Shown here in pieces: positions 8,555-16,787 of a DNA stretch of 64,000 bases (positions within the stretch are counted from its first letter, which is position 1; every line of letters begins with the position of its first letter). The notes beneath the pieces are model-generated. The model made no database searches, was not told the DNA's origin, and saw only the letters and a list, made by a program, of their open reading frames with translations. The stretch is from positions 372,001-436,000 of the forward strand of contig NZ_QNRR01000003.1 in NCBI RefSeq assembly GCF_003315205.1. The letters run 5' to 3'. The position numbers and the translations under genes were made by a program. This stretch comes from Roseimicrobium gellanilyticum (lineage in GTDB: Bacteria > Verrucomicrobiota > Verrucomicrobiia > Verrucomicrobiales > Verrucomicrobiaceae).

Positions 8555-9520
8555 TTACTTCTCCGCCTGGCTGAAGAGCCACTTGTGCACCTCGGGGTCA
8601 TCAAAGACTTTCCCGATGATTCCGTGACCTCCGGTGGGAAACTCGGTGTACTTGAAAGTCTTGTCCGCGCGTTCCAGCGCTTTCGCGAGTGCCTGTGAGC
8701 CCTCAACTTTCACCACCTCATCATCCTTGGCGTGGAAAAGCCAAAGGGGACGCTTCTTGAAAGTGTTTGCGGTATCCACGCCGGTGCAGCCTGCCACTGC
8801 CACTCCGGCCGTGAAGAGACGCGGTTCGGAATTCATCAAATGACAGGTGCCGAATCCTCCCATGGAGTAGCCGATGACATACACACGCTTTTCATCGATG
8901 GGCAGGGACTTCATGAGCTTCTTCACGAGGTCGATTGCCTCCGTGCCCGGCTTGTCATACCACCCGCCTCCGGTACCGCCGAAAGGTTGATAACATAGCG
9001 GCGCCACGATGATGCAGGGCCGCGCTGCGTAGTTTTCTGTCTTGGCGAAGGTCTTCATCCATCCACCCACCTGCTTGCCGTTTTCATCATTCTGGCTCTT
9101 GCCGTGCAGGGCCAGCACCAAGGGATATTTCTGGGCTGCGCTCAGCTCCTTGGAGGCATACAGGGCAAAGGGAAGGTCCTCATGCTTGGAGAGAGCCCAG
9201 TCGCCTGTGATGAGCGCTGCATAGGGCCCTTCAATCGGTTTGTGCGGTGCATTGGAAGTCGGGGATGCAGACGTGCCCGGACCTGGGGCCGCTCCCGGTT
9301 TTGCAGTGGAGTTGGACTGCACCCATTTCCGATCCTCCTCAGAGAGCCGCTCCAGGGGAATGGCGAAGGTCTGGCCTGCAGCGTTTTTCACGGTCACCGC
9401 TGTGGCAGTGGCGCTGACCAGGTCCGCTTCCAGCTTGCGGCCGTCAGTCGAGGTCCAGGTGCGGGCTCCGGCCACGATGGGCAAGGCGACGGTGGCAATG
9501 AGGGCAAGCAGCGGTTTCAT
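8555..9520 (-). CDS. secreted SHD1-domain alpha/beta hydrolase (prolyl-oligopeptidase-like esterase)
   Basis: 321 residues from the ATG at 9520, which opens a signal peptide (MKPLLALIATVALP, cleavage near AGA-R). Residues 20-70 form a SHD1-like domain (RTWTSTDGRKLEADLV and IPLERLSEEDRKWV), common in exported planctomycete and verrucomicrobial proteins. After a Pro/Ala linker comes an alpha/beta hydrolase: LVLALHGK (oxyanion region), GYSMGG nucleophile elbow, an Asp in HAKDDEVV and a His in GGHGI. It probably acts on esters or peptides outside the cytoplasm; feruloyl or acetyl esterase activity on plant or algal polymers is possible but not shown. Confidence 0.8.
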   Translation of the reverse strand: MKPLLALIATVALPIVAGARTWTSTDGRKLEADLVSATATAVTVKNAAGQTFAIPLERLSEEDRKWVQSNSTAKPGAAPGPGTSASPTSNAPHKPIEGPYAALITGDWALSKHEDLPFALYASKELSAAQKYPLVLALHGKSQNDENGKQVGGWMKTFAKTENYAARPCIIVAPLCYQPFGGTGGGWYDKPGTEAIDLVKKLMKSLPIDEKRVYVIGYSMGGFGTCHLMNSEPRLFTAGVAVAGCTGVDTANTFKKRPLWLFHAKDDEVVKVEGSQALAKALERADKTFKYTEFPTGGHGIIGKVFDDPEVHKWLFSQAEK

Positions 9521-9670
9521 GAGAACATGTGGCTCAACGTTCGGTTCCTGGACTCCATGGGCACAACGCACGAAAAGGCCGGGTCTTTGTGATTTCGAAC
9601 AAAGACCAGCCAAATCTCTACAGAAGCATCCGGGGTGAATTGTTACGAAATTACCGCCGAAACTTCCTGG

Positions 9671-10033
9671 CTAGGACTCCGACGGAATCGGCAGCCCATG
9701 CATTCGAAGAAACGACAGCTTGTCCCAATACCCACGCTGAAACTTGATGCGCTCCTCCACCACATGGAAAAAGCCGCACCCACGTAACCCCAGCGGATCC
9801 TTCCACTCCAGCACGGCCCACTCGCCATCGCACAAGATGTTGTCGGGTATGCACACCATCTTTGCCCGCGAGAACTCGCCACGAAACATTTCTCGAATCG
9901 CCTCCCTGCCTTCCACCGGAGCATTCGCCACCTGGTGGTTCACAGCATTTTCATGGTAGAGCGCCGCAAGTTGATCTGCGTAGGCTGCATTGAAGGCCTC
10001 GATCCATTGCTGAAGCACTTGTCTGGGAGTCAT
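9671..10033 (-). CDS. SnoaL/NTF2-like small protein
   Basis: 120 residues. The pattern QWIEAFNAAYADQLAALYHENAVNHQ, EGREAIREMF and LEWKDP...GCGFFHVV is that of the SnoaL-like cone-shaped alpha+beta barrel (nuclear transport factor 2 superfamily). Members bind small ligands or act as isomerases or cyclases; no specific reaction can be given. The ATG at 10033 is preferred over one five codons earlier because homology begins at TPRQVLQQW. It lies just downstream of the kinase gene (30 bases) and may be co-transcribed with it. Confidence 0.7.
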   Translation of the reverse strand: MTPRQVLQQWIEAFNAAYADQLAALYHENAVNHQVANAPVEGREAIREMFRGEFSRAKMVCIPDNILCDGEWAVLEWKDPLGLRGCGFFHVVEERIKFQRGYWDKLSFLRMHGLPIPSES

Positions 10034-10063
10034 GCGAGATGCTCGCACAGTCGCGTGTGGCTG

Positions 10064-13000
10064 TCACTTCGGAGCAGTTGGGAGGGGTGGAGTCCTCTTT
10101 CTTGGGTACCATTTCGAGACCTCTTCACGGAAAGGCTCCGGCATCACGCCACTGATCTCTCTGGGAATGTCATCTGGCACCACCCACCCCTTGTGATTGT
10201 CATCGATGTTATCCTTTAGCTCCTGCCATCCCAAATAGCTCGGTGACCCGAGCCACAGGCACTGGGTTTCGGCGTTCCAAAAGACCACGTACGGCTCACC
10301 TTCACTGGCGATGGGAGAGTAGCCACGATCCGCTTTCGTGCCGTTCGGATTCCTCAAGGAAACAGTCACCCCTCGCTGCCCCGGCTGACCTGCCACACTC
10401 TTGTCGAGCGGGCGAATGGTGAGCGTGAGCCGGTCATTGAGCGCATACTCACCCTCTTCCCGCAGAGTCTGATTTTTGCCGGCATCATGTTCATGGACGC
10501 CCGGGTCACTTCTGGTTCCCCCCTGAGCCTGTTCAGGTGAAACCGTCACCAACTCCATGGCGCCAATCTTGCGCAGCTCCTTCATCAAGGAATCCAGCGC
10601 CCCCTCAGGCAGGGCCTCCGAAGAACGCAACTTCACCTGCAGCCCCGGGGTGTCGCGACTGGACACCGCAACATTCCACACGCCTGCCTTCTTCATGACC
10701 TCCAGGATGTCAGTGATGAATTTCGAAGTCGTCTGAGGGCCCGCCGCTACCTCCACCTTCAACTGCGAGGCTGTCGCAGCATCCATGACACCCCGGGGCT
10801 TTTCGAGCCCTGGAATATTGTTCGCGGCAGGAGTGGTCACTCCAGGGGGCTTCGCAATCACTGTATCAGGGCCATCGAAACGGTCAGCGATTGTGAGCAC
10901 CACTGGCTGACCACCGAGACGGAAGAGTTGCGTCGCGCGCCCACGGCCAGGCCTTGCCGAGTCGATGGAGGTTGCGCGGAACTCCGCTGCCAGCTGGGTG
11001 AAATCCGCGTTCATACGGCTGCTGCCTCCGGCACCTCCCACCGTAATCGTGGCTTCCACCTGCTTCTCATTGACTCGTTTCAACCTGGCACTGACCTGGA
11101 TGTTCTGCTGACCGGGAACATCCGTATTGCGCTGCGTGGTTGCTTGGGACTGGTCTCCGCCCACCTGCAATCGGGCCACTCCAGTCTTCCCAACGAAGAC
11201 GTTCCATGTCGTCTCCAGGGAATCTGAGTCTGCTTTATTCAGATCACGATCGATCAAGACCCATCTCGGATCGCTTCCAGTGAGCAGCGGTGTGATGTAC
11301 AACGTTGCCGTGTACTCCACACCATCGGTAGCCTTCACGGAGAAGAGTCTGCATTCCGCACTGTTGATTTCCGGTCCCACTTCCACTCGCGGCGTGGGCA
11401 AGTTGCGCATCACCGCCTCGGCCACTTCGATCGACGGCAGGACAAAAGCCAACTCCATGGTTTGAGGACCACTGGAAAGGACATGGGTGGGATGATTTCC
11501 CGGTGTCACGCGTGGGAATACACGCAGCCCGTTGTATTTTCCGTGATAGAGCTCCGTGATCTGTCGCTCCGCAGAGCTCACCGCAGATCCTGTCACCTCT
11601 TGACCACTCAGAACCGCGCGGATCTCCAGTGGCTGGCGGATGGTATCCGTGCGCACCTGCATGAAAATAACATTCCCGGTCTGGCGAAGTGGCACCGGAT
11701 TCACCTCCACCAAGGTGGGAAATTGCGCATAGGTGCGAACGAGTCCAGTGAGTCCAAAAAAACAAACCACTACGACAACAGCCCAGGTCACGTAGCCAAG
11801 TATGCTCGTACGTTCTGCGGGCCCGGCGGAGGCTCGCATCTTGAGTCGCAGCAGCAGAACAATCACTCCTCCTGAAATCAGAGTAAGTGCCACTATGATC
11901 CCAGGGGCACCGTCCACAAAACTGCGGCCAAGGCCGTACCCCACAGGCTTGACATGGAAATCAATGTAGTACTTCACCAGGAAGAGCCACAACGCCGCAA
12001 ACGCCAGTGTGAGCAGGCCAGCCAGGACGGGCAGCAAAAGATCCAGCTTCCAGCTCCTGCGTGATTCTGTGATGGAGGCAGAGCCGGCTCCCGGTAGTGA
12101 GGGTGGCCGCACCGTGGGGGTTCCCGAATGCAACCACCGGTTGGTCGTGTGCAAGATCCACCACACGGTGGCAATCGACGCGGCCAAAGCCAACAGTAGC
12201 GTGCCAGCTCTTGTGCCAATCACAGCACCCACAAGAAGGGCTGCGAAGATGGCCACGACAGCGCCCATCAGACACGGCCACACGAGAGCGGCAAACTTGC
12301 CGGATACCATCCGCTCGAAGGGTGGGCCTCGCCGGCGTTGCACAGCAAGGTGAGACCACCCGAGCAATGTACCCGTGATGATGGAGCCCACTTCAAACAA
12401 GAAACCAACTCCCAAAAGCGGAAACATGAGAACAACCCAGGGCGCACTGGAGACCCGGTCGCCCATCCTTGCCTCTGGAGGCGTGACGTGGAAACCACTG
12501 TGGCTGTGGTCGGTGCTGCCACTGATGTGAAAGGTTGCCTCAGAAGACTGGAAGGAAACCGTGCGCACGGTAACGAGGCTTATCATCAGCAGAAACGGCA
12601 CTAACAAACTCGCGAGCACCAGGGCAGCACCGACACGCGGATACGTTGATCGCTGCAATGGCACAGTCTGCTGCTGCCGAGGCATCGGAGGGACAGTCGG
12701 CGGGATGGAAGCAACACCGGCTGCGACGGCGCCTGCCACGCCAGGAGCAGGCGCGGGCTGCGGGTTCCCCTTTCCCAAGGTCATGATTTGCGTGCGCAAA
12801 TCCTCTGCCGTCTGCCAGCGCAACTCCGGAGAGCGGTCCAGCGCGCGCAGCACGATCTCATCCAGTCGCACATCCACCTGCACCTTGCGCGAAGGCGGCT
12901 CAATCCCCCTGGATGGAAGCTCTCCCGTGAGCATCTCATACAGCACCACGCCCAAGGAATAGATATCCGCCCGATGGTCCGCACGCTGGGGCTGTTCCCG

Positions 13001-13720
13001 CTGCTCAGGAGACATGTACTGCGGTGTGCCCGCGGGCTGGGAGTCGCCCGGCAGCACTTCATCAGCAGGAGTATCAAGCATCTTGGCGATGCCGAAGTCC
13101 GCGATTTTCACGCGTCCGCTTTTATCCAGCAGGAGGTTCTCCGGCTTGATATCGCGGTGTACGATGCCGTGCTCATGCGCATATTGCAGAGCCTCGCAAA
13201 TGGGCGGCACGACTGCGAGAGCCTGCTCAGGAGTGAACTTCCCCCCACGCATGGCCTGTCGCAAATTCACGCCATCGACGTACTCCATCAGCAGGTAGAA
13301 AAATGTCCCCGCCTGTCCGAAATCATGCACTGTGACGATATGCGGATGGTTGAGTGCGGCCAATGCCTCAGCCTCCCGGGCGAAGCGCGCAGCGAAAGCA
13401 GGATCCTGCACCCTTTCAGGAGCCAGCAGCTTCAATGCGACAAAACGTTTGAGCGACTTTTGCCGTGCCTTGTACACCACCCCCATGCCTCCCCGACCCA
13501 AGCACTCCAGAATATCGAGCTGCGGAAAATGTGGCGCCAGTTCCTCCGGCGCAGGTGCTGCGGCCGGCGGCGCCACGGGTTGTGTTTCAGCCTCTCCCGT
13601 GAGCAACGTGGGCTCTTCCAGATTCAACGCCATCAAGCAGCGCGGGCACAGCCCTTCAGGAGCGGAGGCAGGCAAAGGAGCTCCGCATTTGGGACATGAG
13701 TGGGAGGGCGTATCGCTCAT
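10064..13720 (-). CDS. membrane serine/threonine protein kinase with N-terminal zinc ribbon
   Basis: 1218 residues. A zinc ribbon (two CxxC pairs, residues 9-28) precedes a kinase domain at about 68-315: GRGGMG loop (75-80), Lys97 in VALKLL, HRDIKPEN (188-195), DFG (208-210), and SPEQ in the activation segment. Several transmembrane helices follow (about 365-660), then an extracytoplasmic region of about 550 residues without a recognised domain; near its end is a short alpha/beta stretch (FITDILEVMKKAGVWNV). This layout suggests sensing outside and phosphorylation inside. The ECF sigma gene lies 70 bases upstream on the same strand, and both genes carry the same promoter-like motif. The ATG at 13720 starts the zinc ribbon and lies exactly 24 nt after the motif. 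Confidence 0.88.
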   Translation of the reverse strand: MSDTPSHSCPKCGAPLPASAPEGLCPRCLMALNLEEPTLLTGEAETQPVAPPAAAPAPEELAPHFPQLDILECLGRGGMGVVYKARQKSLKRFVALKLLAPERVQDPAFAARFAREAEALAALNHPHIVTVHDFGQAGTFFYLLMEYVDGVNLRQAMRGGKFTPEQALAVVPPICEALQYAHEHGIVHRDIKPENLLLDKSGRVKIADFGIAKMLDTPADEVLPGDSQPAGTPQYMSPEQREQPQRADHRADIYSLGVVLYEMLTGELPSRGIEPPSRKVQVDVRLDEIVLRALDRSPELRWQTAEDLRTQIMTLGKGNPQPAPAPGVAGAVAAGVASIPPTVPPMPRQQQTVPLQRSTYPRVGAALVLASLLVPFLLMISLVTVRTVSFQSSEATFHISGSTDHSHSGFHVTPPEARMGDRVSSAPWVVLMFPLLGVGFLFEVGSIITGTLLGWSHLAVQRRRGPPFERMVSGKFAALVWPCLMGAVVAIFAALLVGAVIGTRAGTLLLALAASIATVWWILHTTNRWLHSGTPTVRPPSLPGAGSASITESRRSWKLDLLLPVLAGLLTLAFAALWLFLVKYYIDFHVKPVGYGLGRSFVDGAPGIIVALTLISGGVIVLLLRLKMRASAGPAERTSILGYVTWAVVVVVCFFGLTGLVRTYAQFPTLVEVNPVPLRQTGNVIFMQVRTDTIRQPLEIRAVLSGQEVTGSAVSSAERQITELYHGKYNGLRVFPRVTPGNHPTHVLSSGPQTMELAFVLPSIEVAEAVMRNLPTPRVEVGPEINSAECRLFSVKATDGVEYTATLYITPLLTGSDPRWVLIDRDLNKADSDSLETTWNVFVGKTGVARLQVGGDQSQATTQRNTDVPGQQNIQVSARLKRVNEKQVEATITVGGAGGSSRMNADFTQLAAEFRATSIDSARPGRGRATQLFRLGGQPVVLTIADRFDGPDTVIAKPPGVTTPAANNIPGLEKPRGVMDAATASQLKVEVAAGPQTTSKFITDILEVMKKAGVWNVAVSSRDTPGLQVKLRSSEALPEGALDSLMKELRKIGAMELVTVSPEQAQGGTRSDPGVHEHDAGKNQTLREEGEYALNDRLTLTIRPLDKSVAGQPGQRGVTVSLRNPNGTKADRGYSPIASEGEPYVVFWNAETQCLWLGSPSYLGWQELKDNIDDNHKGWVVPDDIPREISGVMPEPFREEVSKWYPRKRTPPLPTAPK

Positions 13721-13730
13721 GTTCGTTTCC

Positions 13731-13755
13731 TAAGTGCCGACGTTCAAACGTTACA
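13731..13755 (-). promoter_or_regulatory. putative ECF promoter of the kinase gene
   Basis: On the minus strand, TGTAACGTTTG (13755-13745) is followed by 10 bases and CTTA (13734-13731); the motif end is 24 nt before the ATG. The same two blocks with the same spacing occur before the sigma factor gene. The AAC core of the first block resembles ECF -35 elements. Transcription would start close to the ATG, giving a nearly leaderless mRNA. Confidence 0.55.
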
Positions 13756-13790
13756 CGAATTGCGGGATGCAGCAGCTTTTTGCGAGCGCA

Positions 13791-14561
13791 TCATGAGGCG
13801 CTCGGTGTTCCTTGGGCGAGCACAGCTATCAAATGCCGGATTTCATCTTCCAAATCCGCCTCATTCGCCACGGTCTGCGCAATCTCCTCGCGGAAGATCT
13901 CGCGAAACCGCTTCCGCAGACGATGCACCGCCACGCGCGCAGCCCCCTCCGTGCAGTCCAGCTGTGAGGCCAGCGATGCATAGGACGCCTCTCCCCTGGA
14001 AGCCACGAGTTGCGGCTTCATCACAACAAAATCTTGCTCCCGCCCCGCACGCTCGTATTCCGCACGGAGCCTCCCCAAGGTCTGCTCCAGGAGGGTCAAT
14101 GCCCAGCGGCGGTCATATGCGTCATCCGCAGAAGCATGGGGTGGTGTCTCCTCACGGTAGAGCTTTTCCCCCAGGACGGTATCCAGCGGCACCGCATGCT
14201 GTCCGCCGCCACGCTTCAATCTACGCGAGCGGTCCCACTCATTTGCCAGGTGCCGCTGAAAGGCCATCAGCATGAACTGGCGGAATCGCCCCCTCTCTTG
14301 CTGCACTGATTGAAGGAATCCCTTCTCCAGCAGCCTGGCGAAAAAGCCCTGTGTGGCATCTTCGGCATCTTGAGCGGTGTGCCCACGCCTCCGGGCATAA
14401 ATATACAGGGGCTGCCAGTAGGTCCTGCACAGCACTTCCATGGCGTGCAGCGCCTGGTCGTTCTCCACCTCGCGCGCGGCCAGCACCACGGACCATCGCG
14501 TGGTTAGGAAGAGCGTTTCATGCCGGGGTGGTTTTTGTGCAGCGTCGTGATTCGAGGCCAT
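13791..14561 (-). CDS. ECF-type RNA polymerase sigma factor
   Basis: 256 residues. Region 2 is seen as CRTYWQPLYIYARRRGHTAQ, DAEDATQGFFARLLEKGFL and FRQFMLMAFQRHLANEWDR. Region 4 is YASLASQLDCTEGAARVAVHRLRKRFREIF, a helix-turn-helix for the -35 element. This longer form (insert between regions 2 and 4, TTRWSVVLAA near the N-terminus) is the type found in planctomycetes and verrucomicrobia next to Ser/Thr kinases. No anti-sigma gene is adjacent; the kinase downstream is the likely regulator. The ATG at 14561 is chosen over 14588 because homology starts shortly after and because it keeps the same 24-nt distance to the upstream motif as in the kinase gene. Confidence 0.9.
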   Translation of the reverse strand: MASNHDAAQKPPRHETLFLTTRWSVVLAAREVENDQALHAMEVLCRTYWQPLYIYARRRGHTAQDAEDATQGFFARLLEKGFLQSVQQERGRFRQFMLMAFQRHLANEWDRSRRLKRGGGQHAVPLDTVLGEKLYREETPPHASADDAYDRRWALTLLEQTLGRLRAEYERAGREQDFVVMKPQLVASRGEASYASLASQLDCTEGAARVAVHRLRKRFREIFREEIAQTVANEADLEDEIRHLIAVLAQGTPSAS

Positions 14562-14571
14562 TGCCAAATCA

Positions 14572-14596
14572 TAAGCTCTCTGGAGCAAACGTTACA
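14572..14596 (-). promoter_or_regulatory. putative autoregulated ECF promoter of the sigma factor gene
   Basis: Minus strand TGTAACGTTTG (14596-14586), 10 bases, CTTA (14575-14572), then 10 bases to the ATG. Identical in sequence and spacing to the site before the kinase gene. A sigma-70-like TTGTAA (14597-14592) and TATGAT (14573-14568), 18 bp apart, overlap it, so housekeeping recognition is an alternative. Confidence 0.55.
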
Positions 14597-14673
14597 AGGC
14601 CGCCACTTGCCCTTGCCTCATTCTTCTCCAGCCTTGCAGGGTCCACTCCCCCCACCATTTCCTCCTCCACGGC

Positions 14674-15018
14674 ATGAACTACGTCGACCTGCCCCACAAC
14701 AAGAAGCTGAACCTGCTGAACGAGCACGATGGCGACTGGGAGAATCTGGAGCAGAGCAAATGGTGCCTCCACTGCAGCCAGAGCTTCACGGGCCTCGCTA
14801 CACGTGTGTGGAAGGATGATGACGGACGGCTCTGGCTGGAGTGCGGCACGCCGGGATGCGACGGCTCGCCGATCGACTGGGCTCCCTATCCGTGGTGGGA
14901 TGACACCCATCCCGCCACGATTGAGTACCTAAAAAAGAATCCCCGGACCGAGAACGGACCGGGGTTTCTGGATGATGAATTTGATGAGGATGAAGGGGAG
15001 GACGGCAAGCGCGGCTGA
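14674..15018 (+). CDS. small acidic hypothetical protein with possible zinc site
   Basis: 114 residues; no family recognised. Four cysteines are arranged as CLHC (31-34) and CGTPGC further on, which could hold one zinc ion. The middle is Trp/Asp/Pro-rich (PIDWAPYPWWDDTHP) and the tail strongly acidic (DDEFDEDEGEDGKRG). Apparently cytoplasmic. It is convergent with sucD, and its last 30 codons contain the hairpin that looks like the sucD terminator, so its C-terminal sequence may be constrained by RNA structure as well as protein. Confidence 0.65.
   Translation: MNYVDLPHNKKLNLLNEHDGDWENLEQSKWCLHCSQSFTGLATRVWKDDDGRLWLECGTPGCDGSPIDWAPYPWWDDTHPATIEYLKKNPRTENGPGFLDDEFDEDEGEDGKRG
14931..14964 (-). 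terminator. rho-independent terminator of the sucCD operon, inside a convergent gene
   Basis: Read on the minus strand, a GC-rich hairpin (CCCCGG paired with CCGGGG, inner pairs after one mismatch, short loop; 14964-14941) is followed directly by ATTCTTTTTT (14940-14931). It starts about 77 bases after the sucD stop. The U-tract is only on the minus strand, so it should act on sucD transcripts. Confidence 0.75.
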
Positions 15019-15040
15019 ATGTCCGCGCTCGTCACCATCC

Positions 15041-15949
15041 TCAGGCCTTGCCCATGGCACGCAACAGGGTGAGCGCCATGTCCGCAGGCGTCTCGGAGAC
15101 GGCAATGCCGCACTCGGCGAGGATCCGCTTCTTGGCTTGGGCGGTGTCATCCGCGCCACCGACGATGGCACCGGCATGGCCCATGCGGCGTCCGGGAGGA
15201 GCCGTGGCGCCTGCAATGAATCCTGCGATGGGCTTCTTGCAGTTGTCCTTGGCCCAGCGGGCAGCTTCCGTTTCCGCGTTTCCGCCGATTTCGCCAATCA
15301 TGATGATCGCCTCGGTCTCAGGGTCCTCATTGAAGAGCTTCAGCACATCAAGGTGACTGGTGCCATTCACCGGGTCACCGCCGATGCCCACGCAGGTGCT
15401 CTGGCCGTAACCGCGCGTCGTGAGCTGCCACACCGCTTCATAGGTGAGGGTGCCAGAGCGGGACACCACACCGATGTTGCCACGCTTGTGGATGTAACCA
15501 GGGGCGATGCCGATGCGGCAGCCGCCGTGGGAATCCTTGCCCGTACCAGGAGTCACGAGGCCGGGGCAGTTGGGGCCAATAAGACGGGTCTTGGAGCCTG
15601 CCATGCCAGCTTTCACCTTCACCATGTCATTGATCGGAATGCCTTCCGTGATGGCCACCACGAGGTCGAGGCCCGCGTCCACACCTTCCAGGATGGCATC
15701 CGCCGCGAAGGGTGGCGGCACGAAGATCACACTCACGGTGGCCCCACTTTCCTTCACCGCCTCGGCAACCGTGTCGTACACGGGCACCTTGTGCGAGCCG
15801 TGGTCAAAGCTCTGGCCGCCCTTTCCGGGAGTAACACCAGCCACCAGCTTGGTGCCGTAGTCGAGGGATGCCTTGGCGTGGCGGGAGCCAAAGTCACCAG
15901 TGATGCCTTGGACGAGAATGCGCGTGTCTGAATCAACAAGAATGGCCAT
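15041..15949 (-). CDS. sucD: succinate-CoA ligase (ADP-forming) subunit alpha
   Basis: 302 residues, the usual length is near 290-300. It converts succinyl-CoA to succinate with substrate-level phosphorylation in the TCA cycle, as a complex with SucC. Visible are the CoA-binding start ([21 protein letters not shown]), [32 protein letters not shown] and the phospho-histidine loop [10 protein letters not shown] near the C-terminus. Last gene of the sucC-VOC-VOC-sucD run. A terminator-like hairpin lies 80 bases downstream inside the opposing gene. Confidence 0.97.
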   Translation of the reverse strand: MAILVDSDTRILVQGITGDFGSRHAKASLDYGTKLVAGVTPGKGGQSFDHGSHKVPVYDTVAEAVKESGATVSVIFVPPPFAADAILEGVDAGLDLVVAITEGIPINDMVKVKAGMAGSKTRLIGPNCPGLVTPGTGKDSHGGCRIGIAPGYIHKRGNIGVVSRSGTLTYEAVWQLTTRGYGQSTCVGIGGDPVNGTSHLDVLKLFNEDPETEAIIMIGEIGGNAETEAARWAKDNCKKPIAGFIAGATAPPGRRMGHAGAIVGGADDTAQAKKRILAECGIAVSETPADMALTLLRAMGKA

Positions 15950-15996
15950 GGGGAATGTCTGTGAGAGTGATGTCGTAGAAAATGCTTGTACTCAAA

Positions 15997-16371
15997 TCAA
16001 TGATGACCGGGTTTCCGCTTGTGGATGATGAGAGGATTGCCATCGGGATCCAAGACGATGGCCATGTGGCAGACCGGTGTCTCAATGACTTCCATTTTGA
16101 AGGGAACATTGGCACCCTTGAGTTCAGCGATGGTCTCATCCAGGTCCACTGCCTCGAGAGCCACACTGCAACCGTCGGCGCTCGGTTTCCATCCTGCCGT
16201 CCGGCCGATAGCCAGCGTGCCGGAACCGATGTCGTACTCGACCCAATGGTCGACGTCGCCCATGTCGGACTCCATCGTCACCTTCAGTCCGAGCACGCCT
16301 TCGTAGAAAGCGCGCGCCTTCGCGATGTCGCTGACGGCGTAGCAGGAGTAGGCGATTTCGGTGAACTTCAT
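15997..16371 (-). CDS. VOC family protein (glyoxalase/dioxygenase fold), copy 2 of a tandem pair
   Basis: 124 residues with the paired beta-alpha-beta-beta-beta modules of the vicinal oxygen chelate fold: AYSCYAVSDIAKARAFYEGVLGLK, HWVEYDIGSGTLAI, SVALEAVDLDETIAELK and CHMAIVLDPDGNPLIIHKRK. It is a clear paralogue of the gene 12 bases upstream; both end in KRKPGHH. Members isomerise, epimerise or cleave with a divalent metal, or bind antibiotics. The reaction here is unknown. It is placed between the two subunits of succinyl-CoA synthetase. Confidence 0.88.
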   Translation of the reverse strand: MKFTEIAYSCYAVSDIAKARAFYEGVLGLKVTMESDMGDVDHWVEYDIGSGTLAIGRTAGWKPSADGCSVALEAVDLDETIAELKGANVPFKMEVIETPVCHMAIVLDPDGNPLIIHKRKPGHH

Positions 16372-16383
16372 GGCTGGGCGAGG

Positions 16384-16761
16384 TTAGTGATGACCCGGCT
16401 TGCGCTTGTGAATGCAGATGGAGTTGCCGTCTGGATCGGAGATCAATGCCATGTGGCACACGGGCGACTCCGCGACATCAAAGAAGAAGGTCACGTTCTT
16501 TTCCTTCAGCCATTTGATGGCAGCATCAAAATCCTCGACCTCGAGAGCCACGCCACCACCCTCCGTGCCGGGCTTCCAATCCGGCGCCATATTGGAGAGG
16601 GCCAGCACATGCGGGCCCACTTCGTACTCCACCCAGCTTTTGCCATCGTGATCGAACACGGAAGCCGGGGTCAGATTCAGCACGCCCTCATAGAAAGCCC
16701 GCGAGCGCGCCATATCCGTGACAGGATAGCCAGTGAATGCGAACTCGGTGACCTTGAGCAT
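16384..16761 (-). CDS. VOC family protein, copy 1 of a tandem pair
   Basis: 125 residues, same fold and motifs as its downstream neighbour (FTGYPVTDMARSRAFYEGVL, SWVEYEVGPHVLAL, GVALEVEDFDAAIKWLK, CHMALISDPDGNSICIHKRK). The tail KRKPGHH is identical in the two copies, which points to tandem duplication followed by divergence. It begins 26 bases after the sucC stop, so co-transcription is very likely. It might serve the CoA-ester metabolism around succinyl-CoA, but the sequence does not look like classical methylmalonyl-CoA epimerase. Confidence 0.88.
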   Translation of the reverse strand: MLKVTEFAFTGYPVTDMARSRAFYEGVLNLTPASVFDHDGKSWVEYEVGPHVLALSNMAPDWKPGTEGGGVALEVEDFDAAIKWLKEKNVTFFFDVAESPVCHMALISDPDGNSICIHKRKPGHH

Positions 16762-16787
16762 GGCTGGAACCGGGTGGAAATTGGGAG

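Noticed and set aside
15997-16761. VOC pair considered as methylmalonyl-CoA epimerase
   Set aside because: Size and fold agree, but the characteristic N-terminal HH-IAV-type start of that enzyme is missing and no methylmalonyl-CoA mutase is nearby; kept as general VOC proteins.
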